A stretch of 64,000 bases of DNA from an uncultured Fibrobacter sp. (GCA_946413655.1 CAMKLO010000012.1:1-64000), one strand, 5' to 3'. Shown: positions 34,822 to 43,168, counted from the stretch's first letter. The notes: generated from the letters alone by a model not told the origin. Program-made: numbers and translations.

Positions 34822-36159
34822 ATGAATATCATCGAAACTTTGAATGCAGCGGGTCAACAAGAATTGGCCCAACATCTTGAGACTTTGACGGGCGATGCCC
34901 GCACAAACCTCGAACGCGATATTTTGAGCCAGGACTGGCAAGAACTCAAGGCTTTGCATGCCGAGAAATCGGCGGCCAGCCTGAACGACAACGTTTCTGC
35001 CGACCTCACCCCGATGCCGTGGAAACTCGCTACAGACGATCTCCGTTACGATTTCTGGAAAGAGACCGGCGAGATTCTTTTGGGTAAAGGACAAGTCGCT
35101 GCATTCCTCGTTGCAGGCGGTCAAGGTTCCCGCCTCGGTTTCGATGGTCCCAAGGGCATGTTCGATATCGGCCTTCCGAGCCACAAAAGTTTGTTCCAAT
35201 TACAAGCTGAACGTTTGCGCAACCTCGGTGCACGCGTAGAACACGCAATTCCGTGGTGCATCATGACGAGCCCGCTCAATCACGAAGCCACCGTCAACTT
35301 TTTCAAGGAACATGATTACTTTGGTTTAAACCGCGAAGACATCCGATTCTTCCAGCAAGGAACGATTTGCGCCCTCACCGCAGACGGCAAGGCAGTCCGC
35401 GACGGCGAAGACCATTTGGCACTCGTGCCCGATGGAAACGGCGGTTGTTTCCGCGCACTCGCCCAAAGCGGTACGCTCGCCTGGCTTGTGGAACGCGGCG
35501 TGCAATACGTGTTCCTCTACAGCGTCGATAACGCACTTTGCCGCATTTGCGACCCGGCTTTCATCGGTGCCCTCGCCGAAAAAGGCAACATGCTCAGCGC
35601 CTCGAAGGTCGTGCACAAGGCCGGCCCGAACGAAAAAGTTGGCATTTTCGCCTTCCAAAACAAGAAGCCGGGCGTTGTCGAATACAGCGACCTCCCGGAA
35701 AACTTCCGCGACATGACAAACGCCGATGGCAGCCTCACGTTCGACGGCGGAAACATTGCAATTCACTTGTTTAAAATCAGCGGACTTCGCAAACTGCAGA
35801 CAAGCAAACTTCCGTGGCACACCGCTCGCAAGACCGTTTGCGGAGTCGAAAAGTGCTTCAAGTTCGAACAGTTCCTCTTTGACGCCTTCCCGCAGCTGGG
35901 TTCCATGCTCCCGTTCGGCGTCATCCGCGAAGAAGAATTCAGTCCCGTCAAGAACGCCGAAGGCAACGATTCCCCGAAAACCGCACGCACGATGATCGGC
36001 AAGCTCCACCGCGACTGGCTCCGCAAGGCCCACGTAAAAATCGACGAGAAAAAGCTCTACGAAATTTCGCCGACCATCAGCTACGCCGGCGAAGGCCTCA
36101 AGCAGAGCGTTTTTGACCGCGAACTCGGAAGAAACATTCTGGAGTTTGAGGAAGAATAA
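34822..36159 (+). CDS. UDPGP-family nucleotidyltransferase, UAP1-like (UDP-HexNAc pyrophosphorylase)
   Basis: A 445-residue nucleotidyltransferase. FLVAGGQGSRLGFDGPKGMF (near 95-115) is the UTP-binding loop. WCIMTSPLNHEATVNFF, EHDYFGL, FFQQGT, VPDGNGG and YSVDNALCRICDPAFIG follow in the order seen in eukaryotic UDP-GlcNAc pyrophosphorylase (UAP1/AGX1) rather than bacterial GlmU. It would make a UDP-hexosamine or UDP-sugar in the cytoplasm for envelope glycans. No Shine-Dalgarno site is visible before the ATG. The next gene is LpxL-like, compatible with an envelope role. Confidence 0.88.
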   Translation: MNIIETLNAAGQQELAQHLETLTGDARTNLERDILSQDWQELKALHAEKSAASLNDNVSADLTPMPWKLATDDLRYDFWKETGEILLGKGQVAAFLVAGGQGSRLGFDGPKGMFDIGLPSHKSLFQLQAERLRNLGARVEHAIPWCIMTSPLNHEATVNFFKEHDYFGLNREDIRFFQQGTICALTADGKAVRDGEDHLALVPDGNGGCFRALAQSGTLAWLVERGVQYVFLYSVDNALCRICDPAFIGALAEKGNMLSASKVVHKAGPNEKVGIFAFQNKKPGVVEYSDLPENFRDMTNADGSLTFDGGNIAIHLFKISGLRKLQTSKLPWHTARKTVCGVEKCFKFEQFLFDAFPQLGSMLPFGVIREEEFSPVKNAEGNDSPKTARTMIGKLHRDWLRKAHVKIDEKKLYEISPTISYAGEGLKQSVFDRELGRNILEFEEE

Positions 36160-36171
36160 CCAGGCGTCAGC

Positions 36172-36241
36172 CTGTCATTCCCGCGAAAGCGGGAATCTCC
36201 ATTTCTGCAAAGGAGATGCCCGACTAAATCGGGCATGACAT
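36172..36241. repeat. dispersed CCCG/CGGG palindromes overlapping a start codon
   Basis: Hairpin ATTCCCGC-GAAA-GCGGGAAT followed by AAAGGAGATGCCCGACTAAATCGGGCATGACA-type unit. The ATG inside the second palindrome is the annotated start of the next gene. Confidence 0.8.
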
Positions 36242-37248
36242 TAGTGAGAAAAACTTTATATAAAACTTTTCTATACGCCTTATTATGGTTGCCGAACATA
36301 TTCTATTCGGCACTTTTTGCGATTACATTCCCCGTCTACAAAGCTTTGCATAAGAAGCGCGCCTACGGGCGCGTTGAAAAGCACTTGGCAGCCGCAAAGG
36401 AATACAAGGCAAGAGAACGCTACGACACCAACAAGATGCCGCACAATGAGAAAAGCCCGCCCCCCAATGCGATTGCAAAGATAAATGCGCGCGACACGTT
36501 CCGTGGCATTTTCTGGAACGCCCTAGAATCCTACCGCGGACTCGCCCGTTTCAAAAGCGTTGGAAAACGGATCGTGTACGAAAACGAGCATATCATCCAG
36601 GGAGCCGTCGCTGAATGCGCCAAACAACACGCCCCCATTGCCGCCATCAGCATTCACCAGGGCGCCTTCGAACTTTTGCACCGCGCACTCTGTCGCTACA
36701 GCGAACACGTCCACCTCATTACGGACTCCGTCGGCGACATCGCCTTCCGCGACGTTCTAAAGGAACTCCGCAGCGATCCGCACCTCACCGAATACCACCC
36801 CGACGAAACAGGTCGCCTAATTCGCGAATTATTCCGCACTAAAGGCATTCTCGCCATGGTCGTCGATCAAGGCAAACACACCAAAGGGAACACGGTATCG
36901 CTATTCGGCCGCCCCAGCACGCTCTATTTACGCCTCCCGCAAAAAATAAACGAAATGGGCGCAGGCATCGTCACCTTCCGCACATGGAGCGAAAAAAAAC
37001 GCATCGTCATTCGATTCGAGAGCTACTACCCGCCCCAGTACGACGTAACCCACAAACCACCGCACATTAACCCGAGCACCCTAAGCGCCCCAACAAGCGG
37101 AACGCACACAAATTCAGGCGAAAATCGAGCAAACGCAACAATCGACAACAGCCCGCTCGTTACGGGAATCGCGCGCGAAGTTGAGACATGGATAGCCGAG
37201 CACCCCGAACAATGGAGCTGGAACTACCACGGGAATTTTATAAGATAA
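36235..37248 (+). CDS. LpxL/HtrB-like lipid A acyltransferase
   Basis: A 337-residue protein with an N-terminal hydrophobic segment (about 10-32) and the LPLAT signature HQGAFE (H-x4-E, near 142), followed by the NSVGD-like ITDSVGDIAF and a later VVDQGKHTKGNTVSLFGRP block. It resembles acyltransferases that add secondary acyl chains to lipid A. The start is uncertain. The ATG at 36235 lies within a dispersed palindrome whose AAAGGAG is about 17 bases upstream. A GTG at 36244, giving VRKTLYKTFLY, is an alternative. A Thr/Ser/Asn-rich insertion occurs near 280-305. Confidence 0.83.
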   Translation: MTLVRKTLYKTFLYALLWLPNIFYSALFAITFPVYKALHKKRAYGRVEKHLAAAKEYKARERYDTNKMPHNEKSPPPNAIAKINARDTFRGIFWNALESYRGLARFKSVGKRIVYENEHIIQGAVAECAKQHAPIAAISIHQGAFELLHRALCRYSEHVHLITDSVGDIAFRDVLKELRSDPHLTEYHPDETGRLIRELFRTKGILAMVVDQGKHTKGNTVSLFGRPSTLYLRLPQKINEMGAGIVTFRTWSEKKRIVIRFESYYPPQYDVTHKPPHINPSTLSAPTSGTHTNSGENRANATIDNSPLVTGIAREVETWIAEHPEQWSWNYHGNFIR

Positions 37249-37565
37249 AAGTCTTTATCTTTATTTAAACGTAAATAGCACTTTATGCGGGCGGGGCCCC
37301 AGCTCGGAGTTGACGCTTACGCGTCCGTGGCTGCATTCGGTCATGAGAGTCTGCAAGCAGCCTCCCGCGACACTCATTTTGCACACTTTTGCGAAGGCCG
37401 CACGGGCCCCTCCCTGCACCCACCCCATCCTTGGCCGACGCTTTTATTCTCTATACGATTCTTTTCTTTTTTCTAATTTAACAGATTTTCTCGCTTTTAC
37501 CATTTATAAAATTCAACAAATTTAAGGTTGTATTTTTTATATTTCGCTAAAAAGCAGGAATAACA
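37249..37565. other. gene-free stretch with a GC-rich island
   Basis: About 317 bases. Bases 37285-37444 are markedly GC-rich between AT-rich flanks and include GACGCTTACGCGTC, TCTGCAAGCAGCC, CGCACGGGCCCCTCCC and CACCCACCCCATCC. An open frame of 63 codons covers it but looks unlike the protein style of the genome. After the island comes an AT-rich promoter-like run (TATTTTTTATATTTCGC) leading to the Smr gene. The island could be a repeat or a structured RNA; no other copy is in this window. Confidence 0.4.
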
Positions 37566-38021
37566 ATGCCTTTAAATGCAGAAGAAGAATTTCAGTTAGA
37601 GTGGATCAAGAACCACCCCATGCAAGACAAGGACGAACTTGCCGAAATCCAAGCGGAAGCCGAAGCCGAGGCGAGACCCCAGCGTGCCACCCGAGGCAAG
37701 AAAATGCGCCGCAACCCCGCCGCGTGGGAACTCCCGAACCCCGAAGACGAAATCGACCTCCACGGGCTCACCTCCGAGGAAGCAGCCGAAGCCGTCGAAC
37801 GCCGCATTGACGACCTTCTCATCGCAGGCCTCAGCGTTTTGCGCGTCATCCACGGTGGCGGGAACCCCGAATACGGAAACGTCAAACGAATCATCGACAG
37901 AAAAGTCCGTTCCGAGTGGAGCAACCGCATCGTATTTTACAAGGTCGAGCCCGACAACGCCGGTTCCAGCATCATGAAAATCGGCAAACCGCGCTCACAA
38001 GCCACCAAAAAGAAGAAATAA
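37566..38021 (+). CDS. Smr domain protein
   Basis: A 151-residue protein. An acidic, Glu/Ala-rich N-terminal helix (1-50) is followed by a Smr domain (about 60-135) with EIDLHGLTSEEA, VLRVIHGGG and the closing YKVEPDNAGS. Smr domains are nicking nucleases or RNA-binding modules found alone or at the end of MutS2. The LDLHG-type (here IDLHG) and HGxG motifs are present (HGGG). It stands alone, upstream of tRNA-Pro. Confidence 0.9.
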   Translation: MPLNAEEEFQLEWIKNHPMQDKDELAEIQAEAEAEARPQRATRGKKMRRNPAAWELPNPEDEIDLHGLTSEEAAEAVERRIDDLLIAGLSVLRVIHGGGNPEYGNVKRIIDRKVRSEWSNRIVFYKVEPDNAGSSIMKIGKPRSQATKKKK

Positions 38022-38077
38022 GTAAAATTTTTCATTTTTTTCGGCAAAGACCCCTTTAAAACACGATCAGATTTAAC

Positions 38078-38083
38078 TATAAT
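38078..38083 (+). promoter_or_regulatory. -10 element of tRNA-Pro
   Basis: TATAAT thirteen bases upstream of the tRNA. The best -35 at correct spacing is TTTAAA (38055-38060), a weak match. Confidence 0.55.
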
Positions 38084-38095
38084 TGTGCCCGTCAC

Positions 38096-38169
38096 CGGAA
38101 TATAGCTCAGCCTGGTAGAGCGCTTGCTTCGGGAGCAAGAGGTCGTGAGTTCGAATCTCGCTATTCCGA
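38096..38169 (+). tRNA. tRNA-Pro (anticodon CGG)
   Basis: A 74-nt cloverleaf: acceptor CGGAATA / TATTCCG, D-arm GCTC...GAGC, anticodon stem CTTGC / GCAAG with loop TTCGGGA (anticodon CGG, reading CCG), T-arm GTGAG-TTCGAAT-CTCGC, discriminator A. CCA is not encoded. The last 16 nt recur twice downstream (38356 and 38418). Confidence 0.95.
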
Positions 38170-38174
38170 CTAAA

Positions 38175-38212
38175 ACGAAAAAGACTCCTCAATGGAGTCT
38201 TTTTTCGTTTTA
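38175..38212 (+). terminator. terminator of tRNA-Pro
   Basis: AAAAAGACTCC-TCAAT-GGAGTCTTTTTT hairpin with T-run. Confidence 0.88.
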
Positions 38213-38213
38213 T

Positions 38214-38433
38214 GCTGCATAGAGCAAATGAGAACTCACGAAGTGAGTTCGACTAAATCACGCCATGAGCGTAGCGAATAACGCGTGATTTAGAGATTAC
38301 GCCACAAGGCGTAACCCGAAGGGCAAAACACGAAACGCAAGTGAGGGTTTTGTCTAATCTCGCTATTCCGAGAATAGTCACCTCGCTTTCTTATAAGAAA
38401 AGCGTATCAGGTTCGGCAATCTCGCTATTCCGA
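38214..38433. repeat. palindrome mosaic ending in two copies of the tRNA-Pro 3' end
   Basis: Consecutive hairpins GAACTCACGAAGTGAGTTC, CTAAATCACGC...CGCGTGATTTAG and GAGATTA...TAATCTC. Then AATCTCGCTATTCCGA at 38356-38371 and again at 38418-38433, each identical to bases 38154-38169 of the tRNA. The second copy is preceded by GTTCGGC, resembling the T-loop GTTCGA. Confidence 0.85.
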
Positions 38434-38466
38434 TAAAGGAGATGCCCGATCAAGTCGGGCATGACA
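38434..38466. repeat. dispersed CCCG/CGGG palindrome with AAAGGAG
   Basis: AAAGGAGATGCCCGATCAAG and TCGGGCATGACA; same unit as at 36212 and 1-66. A GTCATTCTGACG...GAATCCAGT element follows at 38485-38560. Confidence 0.8.
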
Positions 38467-38627
38467 ATCGCATTCTGCCAGTCATGCCTCTTACGTCATT
38501 CTGACGACCGCAGGGAGGAAGAATCCAGTAACGTTCTACACTGGATGTTTCTCCCCGCAAGGGGGACCATGGATTACTAAGGGCTAAAGCCCAAGTAACC
38601 AAAGTGCGTTGCTCAACATGACGAAAA

Positions 38628-38655
38628 AAAAGGCCCCGGCACAAGGCCGGGGTAA
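38628..38655 (-). terminator. probable terminator of the CotH-family gene
   Basis: CCCCGGC-ACAA-GGCCGGGG region; on the minus strand the stem is followed by a run of T (complement of AAAAAAAA at 38624-38631). Confidence 0.7.
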
Positions 38656-38675
38656 CATTGTAATAGATTCTGCGA

Positions 38676-38818
38676 CTGGATCCTTCACCCCTTGCGGGGT
38701 TCAGGATGACGTAGCAACCACCGCAATGGATCTTTCACCCCTTGCGGGGTTCAGGATGACGTAGCAACTACCGCAATGGATCTTTCACCCCTTGCGGGGC
38801 TCAGGATGACGCAACAGC
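38676..38818. repeat. three 50-nt tandem copies of the GGATCC...GGATGACG element
   Basis: Units start at 38676, 38726 and 38776 with exact 50-base spacing. Each contains TGGATC(C/T)TTCACCCCTTG, a CCCC-TTG-CGGGG hairpin, TCAGGATGACG and CAAC. The third runs into the stop codon of the CotH-family gene. Confidence 0.93.
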
Positions 38819-41800
38819 TATCGCTCAGGACGAAGGACAGTCGCTTTCTTTCCGTAGTACGCGCCGCGGGCGTTGTTCGTACCATTCACGCGACGGCCCT
38901 TGAGGTCGAACTTGCCGTGGTCGTAGTTCATCTTGATTTCACCCGTGCGGGTGTTGAAGTGCCCGATAACGGTCGTATGTTCCGCATTGTCATCGTCGCC
39001 ATCGCCATTATCCACAATAATGCTCATGAACTCCGGCAGTTCCGTTTGCGTAACGGAAGGACGCATCACGTAAGCGCCGTTCGCGCGCACGCCCTGCGCC
39101 TTTGGCACAACATCAGACTTGACGAGGTAAGCGCGCATCGGGCGAATCCAAGCGCCTACGCCGACCTTGACGAAATCACCCACCTGAATTTTGTTGTCGT
39201 CAGAAGAACTTGCGGCAAAGCCATAAGCAACGCCCAGTTCCGGGTCACCACTTTCCCACTTCTTGTATTCCCAGGTGCCGCGGAATTCCCATTCCCATTC
39301 AGGATACTTCGTGACGGCTTCGGTAGTTGCCTTGAGCGTCACTTTGCCATCCACCTTGAATTCAGGTTTGTTCATTTTCACCAGATACGGAGTATTCGCA
39401 CTTATTGTAGTATGTTCATACTCCTTATCTTTACCATCAGCATCCTTTATGACACCTTTTTCAGCCCACAAGACTTTCATCTTGACAGCGTCCTTGCCAT
39501 TCTTGTCCTTACCAATGCCATTATAGTAGAGCACAGCTTGAAGACCCGAAACGTTTGCCGTATTCACATCAAACGGCAAAACGATTGTCGAATAAGCGCC
39601 GACCGGGAATGCGCGGTTATACTCAACGGCAACGTCTTTAATTTCTCCCGTAATTTTGACAGCATCCGTTTTACCATAAGTTCCGTCGATGACGGCGCGC
39701 GTGCCGCTATTGTATTCGCGAATCTGCACGGCGGCGTATTCTGTCGTCTTCGGATAGACAAACGGACTTTCTTCAATATCGTTGTCATAAACAACATCGC
39801 CGATGGTGATTTTACCCTCTCTAGAACCATCAGTACCTTTACCTATACTATAAGGCTCATATTCACCCTTTGTTGCAGTAACCTTAGTCACGTTATCCGT
39901 AATCGTGATGTTACCAACAGTTCCTTCATAACCGCCACCGATACCAGCAGCACTAGAACCACCTGTAGCGTCAACAGTTCCTCCATTAATAATGATGTTT
40001 CCAACTGTTCCTTGATAACCACAACCTATACCAGCAGACCAAAAACCGCCCTCAGCAGTAACAGATCCTCCACTAATCACAATGTTTCCACATTGGGAGT
40101 AACCACAACCTATGCCAGCTGCATTACCATTGCTACTTGCATTAAGGGAACCCGTTCCCGAAATGGTAAGCGTATAATTCTCCGACACATAAATACCAGG
40201 ATAAGCGCTATGAAAACCCTTCACAATATTATCGCCTTCCAGAATAATATTGCAGTCACCCAAGCAAGAGATACCCGCCCATGGGTATTGTTCTTCATTA
40301 ACACCATTGATGGTCACACCATTGAGCGTCACCGTAGCGCCGGCCGCAATCGAGATCTTGTAATTGCCAAGTGTACCCGTCAGCACTTCTCCATCTACAG
40401 CCACATATTCGCCATCAAGAGTCCCCAAATTCGTCAATTTCTCTACATACGAATTTACAGTTTGCACCTTGTTCACCAAGGATTGTGTCAAGAAGGCGAC
40501 ATTGCCGTCAAAACTAAAGTCCTTCGTTTCCACGTAATCCCTATGGGCGCCCCACCTCAAGCTATCCAGTTTCGCAGCGACCGCCAAGACGGCAGTCATT
40601 CTCTCAATTTCATTAGATACGGCAAGAATATTTTCCATTGTAGCGAATTCGTTCCATAAGTCCTTCACGGTTTGAATAAACTTCGGGGACTTGAACAATG
40701 CGTTGTAATAAATGCTCGTATCGAGCCTGACGGGAGCGTCCGTTGTCGTCGCGCCCGCATCAAAGTCCCAAACCGGACCGGCCTTGAACTCATCATGGGT
40801 TCTTCCTTCTTTCTCATCTTTATACTGATAAGTAAAATAGGCGCTCTTGGGTTCATTCAATTCCGTATTGTCCATGATTTCGTTGATGAGCCAGAACTTC
40901 GCCCAGGATTCGACATCAATGATGTCCGCATAAGATTCATCGGGGGCGCTGCAATTATTAGTGTTCACTTTGCAATTATTATTTGTTTCATAATCCGGAT
41001 AGAGTAAATTTTCCAAAGTGGCAATCTTATTCTGGAAGCGTTCCAGACGGGCGGTGCCGCCGCTTGTCATGGCGTTATCATTGTCCTCGTCATAGAAATA
41101 GTCGTCATTCTTGATCATGTAGGGCATCTTACGAATCGGGGTCGTGAACTTGACGACTTCATCGTAATGCGAGTCCATCTCGATCAAGAGGTCCTTGTCA
41201 TCTGTGTCGAACATTTCATCTTCGCCATCATAAATGTTTACACGTTTTTTATCGACCTTGATGGCTTCACCCAACCAGTAAAGGCCACGATAGACGCCGT
41301 TGAAAACAAGGTTCACAAACTCTCCACGGACCGTATATTTCATTCCAAGCTTTTTGCTCAAGTAGAAAGCCATGTGGTTTTTCAAGAAACTGTTGTCCAG
41401 GTAGTTGGCTATCAGCACCCAACGTTTATGCTTGGGCATATCCATAATCTCGGTCTTTTCATTCAACTTAAGCGCATAAGGCTTCTTGGGTTGCTGCCAG
41501 GTCGAATTGCCACGACCGCGAATGCTCGTTGTCAATTCATTAAAATTCCATTCAAAATCTTCGGCATCTTTCAGCTTCAAGTTCGTTTTTTTGGTCCAAT
41601 CTTCCTTTGAGGTGATTTCAACACCCTTGGGAGTATCCACGTACAGCACCGGGAGTCCCGTGTAGGCTACCGCCGCGACATCCGAGGTCACGCTTTTTTC
41701 ACCGACCGACGCGACACAGAAATAGTAGCGGACTCCTTTTTCGCTAATGGCTCCTGTTTCGAACGAGGATTCATCAGCCCCTTTGAGCGCTACAGCATTT

Positions 41801-42033
41801 TTTTTAGAGCCATCGGCAGAACTATACCACTGGTAAGAGACATTCTCGTCACCCATTTGAGCGACAAACGAAAGCGTAACCGACGAATCCTTTTCTACAA
41901 CAGTAATTGCAGTCGGTTGCTCGGTAATCGCAAACGTAGGTTCAACCGTCGCAAATACCGAAGTTGCCATGGAAAAAGCCAAAAGCATGACCAGGCCCCA
42001 TTGAGCCATCAGCCCCTCTTTCATTTTTTTCAT
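38818..42033 (-). CDS. secreted CotH-family protein with beta-helix-like glycine repeats
   Basis: About 1071 residues from the ATG at 42033, which follows AAAGGGA and starts the signal peptide MKKMKEGLMAQWGLVMLLAF. After it comes an Ig-like segment (about 30-115), then a CotH kinase-like domain (about 120-520) with SIRGRGNSTW, HKRWVLIANYLDNS, NGVYRGLYWLGE, LLIEMD and GPVWDFDAGA. Around 560-720, Gly/Ile-rich repeats of the type AAGIGCGYSQCGNIVISGGS suggest a right-handed beta-helix, seen in carbohydrate-binding proteins. The end, GRRVNGTNNARGAYYGKK, is a tail common in secreted Fibrobacter proteins. CotH enzymes phosphorylate proteins in Bacillus; activity here is untested. Probably extracellular. 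Confidence 0.88.
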   Translation of the reverse strand: MKKMKEGLMAQWGLVMLLAFSMATSVFATVEPTFAITEQPTAITVVEKDSSVTLSFVAQMGDENVSYQWYSSADGSKKNAVALKGADESSFETGAISEKGVRYYFCVASVGEKSVTSDVAAVAYTGLPVLYVDTPKGVEITSKEDWTKKTNLKLKDAEDFEWNFNELTTSIRGRGNSTWQQPKKPYALKLNEKTEIMDMPKHKRWVLIANYLDNSFLKNHMAFYLSKKLGMKYTVRGEFVNLVFNGVYRGLYWLGEAIKVDKKRVNIYDGEDEMFDTDDKDLLIEMDSHYDEVVKFTTPIRKMPYMIKNDDYFYDEDNDNAMTSGGTARLERFQNKIATLENLLYPDYETNNNCKVNTNNCSAPDESYADIIDVESWAKFWLINEIMDNTELNEPKSAYFTYQYKDEKEGRTHDEFKAGPVWDFDAGATTTDAPVRLDTSIYYNALFKSPKFIQTVKDLWNEFATMENILAVSNEIERMTAVLAVAAKLDSLRWGAHRDYVETKDFSFDGNVAFLTQSLVNKVQTVNSYVEKLTNLGTLDGEYVAVDGEVLTGTLGNYKISIAAGATVTLNGVTINGVNEEQYPWAGISCLGDCNIILEGDNIVKGFHSAYPGIYVSENYTLTISGTGSLNASSNGNAAGIGCGYSQCGNIVISGGSVTAEGGFWSAGIGCGYQGTVGNIIINGGTVDATGGSSAAGIGGGYEGTVGNITITDNVTKVTATKGEYEPYSIGKGTDGSREGKITIGDVVYDNDIEESPFVYPKTTEYAAVQIREYNSGTRAVIDGTYGKTDAVKITGEIKDVAVEYNRAFPVGAYSTIVLPFDVNTANVSGLQAVLYYNGIGKDKNGKDAVKMKVLWAEKGVIKDADGKDKEYEHTTISANTPYLVKMNKPEFKVDGKVTLKATTEAVTKYPEWEWEFRGTWEYKKWESGDPELGVAYGFAASSSDDNKIQVGDFVKVGVGAWIRPMRAYLVKSDVVPKAQGVRANGAYVMRPSVTQTELPEFMSIIVDNGDGDDDNAEHTTVIGHFNTRTGEIKMNYDHGKFDLKGRRVNGTNNARGAYYGKKATVLRPER

Positions 42034-42194
42034 ATTCAATCCCTTTCTGAGTTGATTTAATAATCTCATCCGCATGAGGTTGCGGTAAGCCTGTTATTTT
42101 ATTTCAAAAATACAAAAATATTACAAAATGTCAACAAGCGATATTTATTTTATATCATTTACTTTCGTAAACAAAATATTACAAATAATCGAAT
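42034..42194. other. AT-rich gap upstream of the CotH gene
   Basis: Low-complexity AT-rich sequence (ATTTATTTTATATCATTT around 42141) upstream of one minus-strand gene and downstream of another. No hairpin strong enough to call. Confidence 0.4.
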
Positions 42195-43067
42195 TTACAA
42201 AAAACAGCACCCAGCATTTTTATCAACATAGCGACGTTCTGGGTTCGGGCAATGGTCTTCGCTACCATCCGGCAGAATCCAGACTTCGTCTGTAAATGGG
42301 CAAGTATCATCGACTTGCGAAAAATGGCCGCACGGGATTTTCATAAAAAGCGAGCCTTCATTCCGGACTTTACTGCCACATCGCGCCGTAGCGTCAAGAA
42401 CCAGGTTGCGGACTTCATCCAGCCCGACATCCAACGCAAATTCACTTTTAAGGGACGCCGAAGCCACGCTTAAAAAAAACACCGTATTCCACTTGATTCG
42501 AGCAATCCCTATCGACGACGCCCATTTCACCAGATCCGGCACCATGTCCAAGTTTTTCCGGTGCAACGTCACCTGCAACGAGACCGTCGCAACACCCGCC
42601 GCATGTTCAACGCACAGTGACCGCCGTACGGTCATCAGTTTTTCGACATTCGCTTTCCAGCCGCCAAACTGTTCCGAAGCCAAATGACTCACCTTGATGT
42701 CGCTACACGAACGCAAAAGCAATTCCATTGCAGATTCGTGCGCCCATTTTCCAGGGAACGTCCCGTTCGTCGTCAAATTCAGCGGGATTCCAATCAAGCG
42801 GCAGAACTCAAGCAGTTCATCAAAATGCGAATAAAGTAAAGGTTCCCCCATCGTCGAAGGAATCACCTCGCGCAAAAGTCGATTTCCTGAAGCATCTCGC
42901 GCCGCGGCGTACTTTTCAATCGCCGCACGCGCAATTTCGAAAATCATTTCGCCCATTCCAAACACACAGCCCTCACCACAATTCTGCAAAGGCCGCTGAT
43001 TCAAAAAACACAGCGGACAATGCAAATTGCACTTGTCAGGATTCGTAAGTAAAGTAATACGGCGCAT
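42195..43067 (-). CDS. radical SAM protein of unknown function
   Basis: A 290-residue radical SAM enzyme with C13-x3-C17-x2-C20 (CNLHCPLC), STMGEPLL as the GGEP-equivalent and LTTNGT. A long Cys-containing loop (LQNCGEGCVFGMGEM) follows the cluster site. The C-terminal region has CGHF, DDTCPFTDEVWILPDG, HCPNPERR and ends NAGCCFL; these extra Cys could hold an auxiliary cluster, as in short SPASM-like (twitch) enzymes. It has no neighbour suggesting a substrate; a flavoprotein reductase gene lies 101 bases upstream beyond a GACGAGA array. I do not recognise a named family. Confidence 0.85.
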   Translation of the reverse strand: MRRITLLTNPDKCNLHCPLCFLNQRPLQNCGEGCVFGMGEMIFEIARAAIEKYAAARDASGNRLLREVIPSTMGEPLLYSHFDELLEFCRLIGIPLNLTTNGTFPGKWAHESAMELLLRSCSDIKVSHLASEQFGGWKANVEKLMTVRRSLCVEHAAGVATVSLQVTLHRKNLDMVPDLVKWASSIGIARIKWNTVFFLSVASASLKSEFALDVGLDEVRNLVLDATARCGSKVRNEGSLFMKIPCGHFSQVDDTCPFTDEVWILPDGSEDHCPNPERRYVDKNAGCCFL

Positions 43068-43072
43068 TTTTA

Positions 43073-43107
43073 GACGAGAGACGAGAGACGAAAGACGAGA
43101 GACGAGA
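43073..43107. repeat. GACGAGA heptad array
   Basis: GACGAGA, GACGAGA, GACGAAA, GACGAGA, GACGAGA. Five exact 7-nt steps immediately upstream of the radical SAM start. Confidence 0.92.
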
Positions 43108-43168
43108 GGTAAAAAGGTTTAACAATCTTTCGTCTATCGTCTGTAGGACCGCAGGTCCGTTCTTTCGT

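Noticed and set aside
37285-37476. 63-codon frame in the GC-rich island
   Set aside because: No ribosome site, biased composition and no motif; kept as an unexplained island rather than a gene.
38776-40659. 627-codon plus-strand frame opposite the CotH gene
   Set aside because: It starts inside a tandem repeat and is antisense to a secreted protein with signal peptide and CotH motifs.
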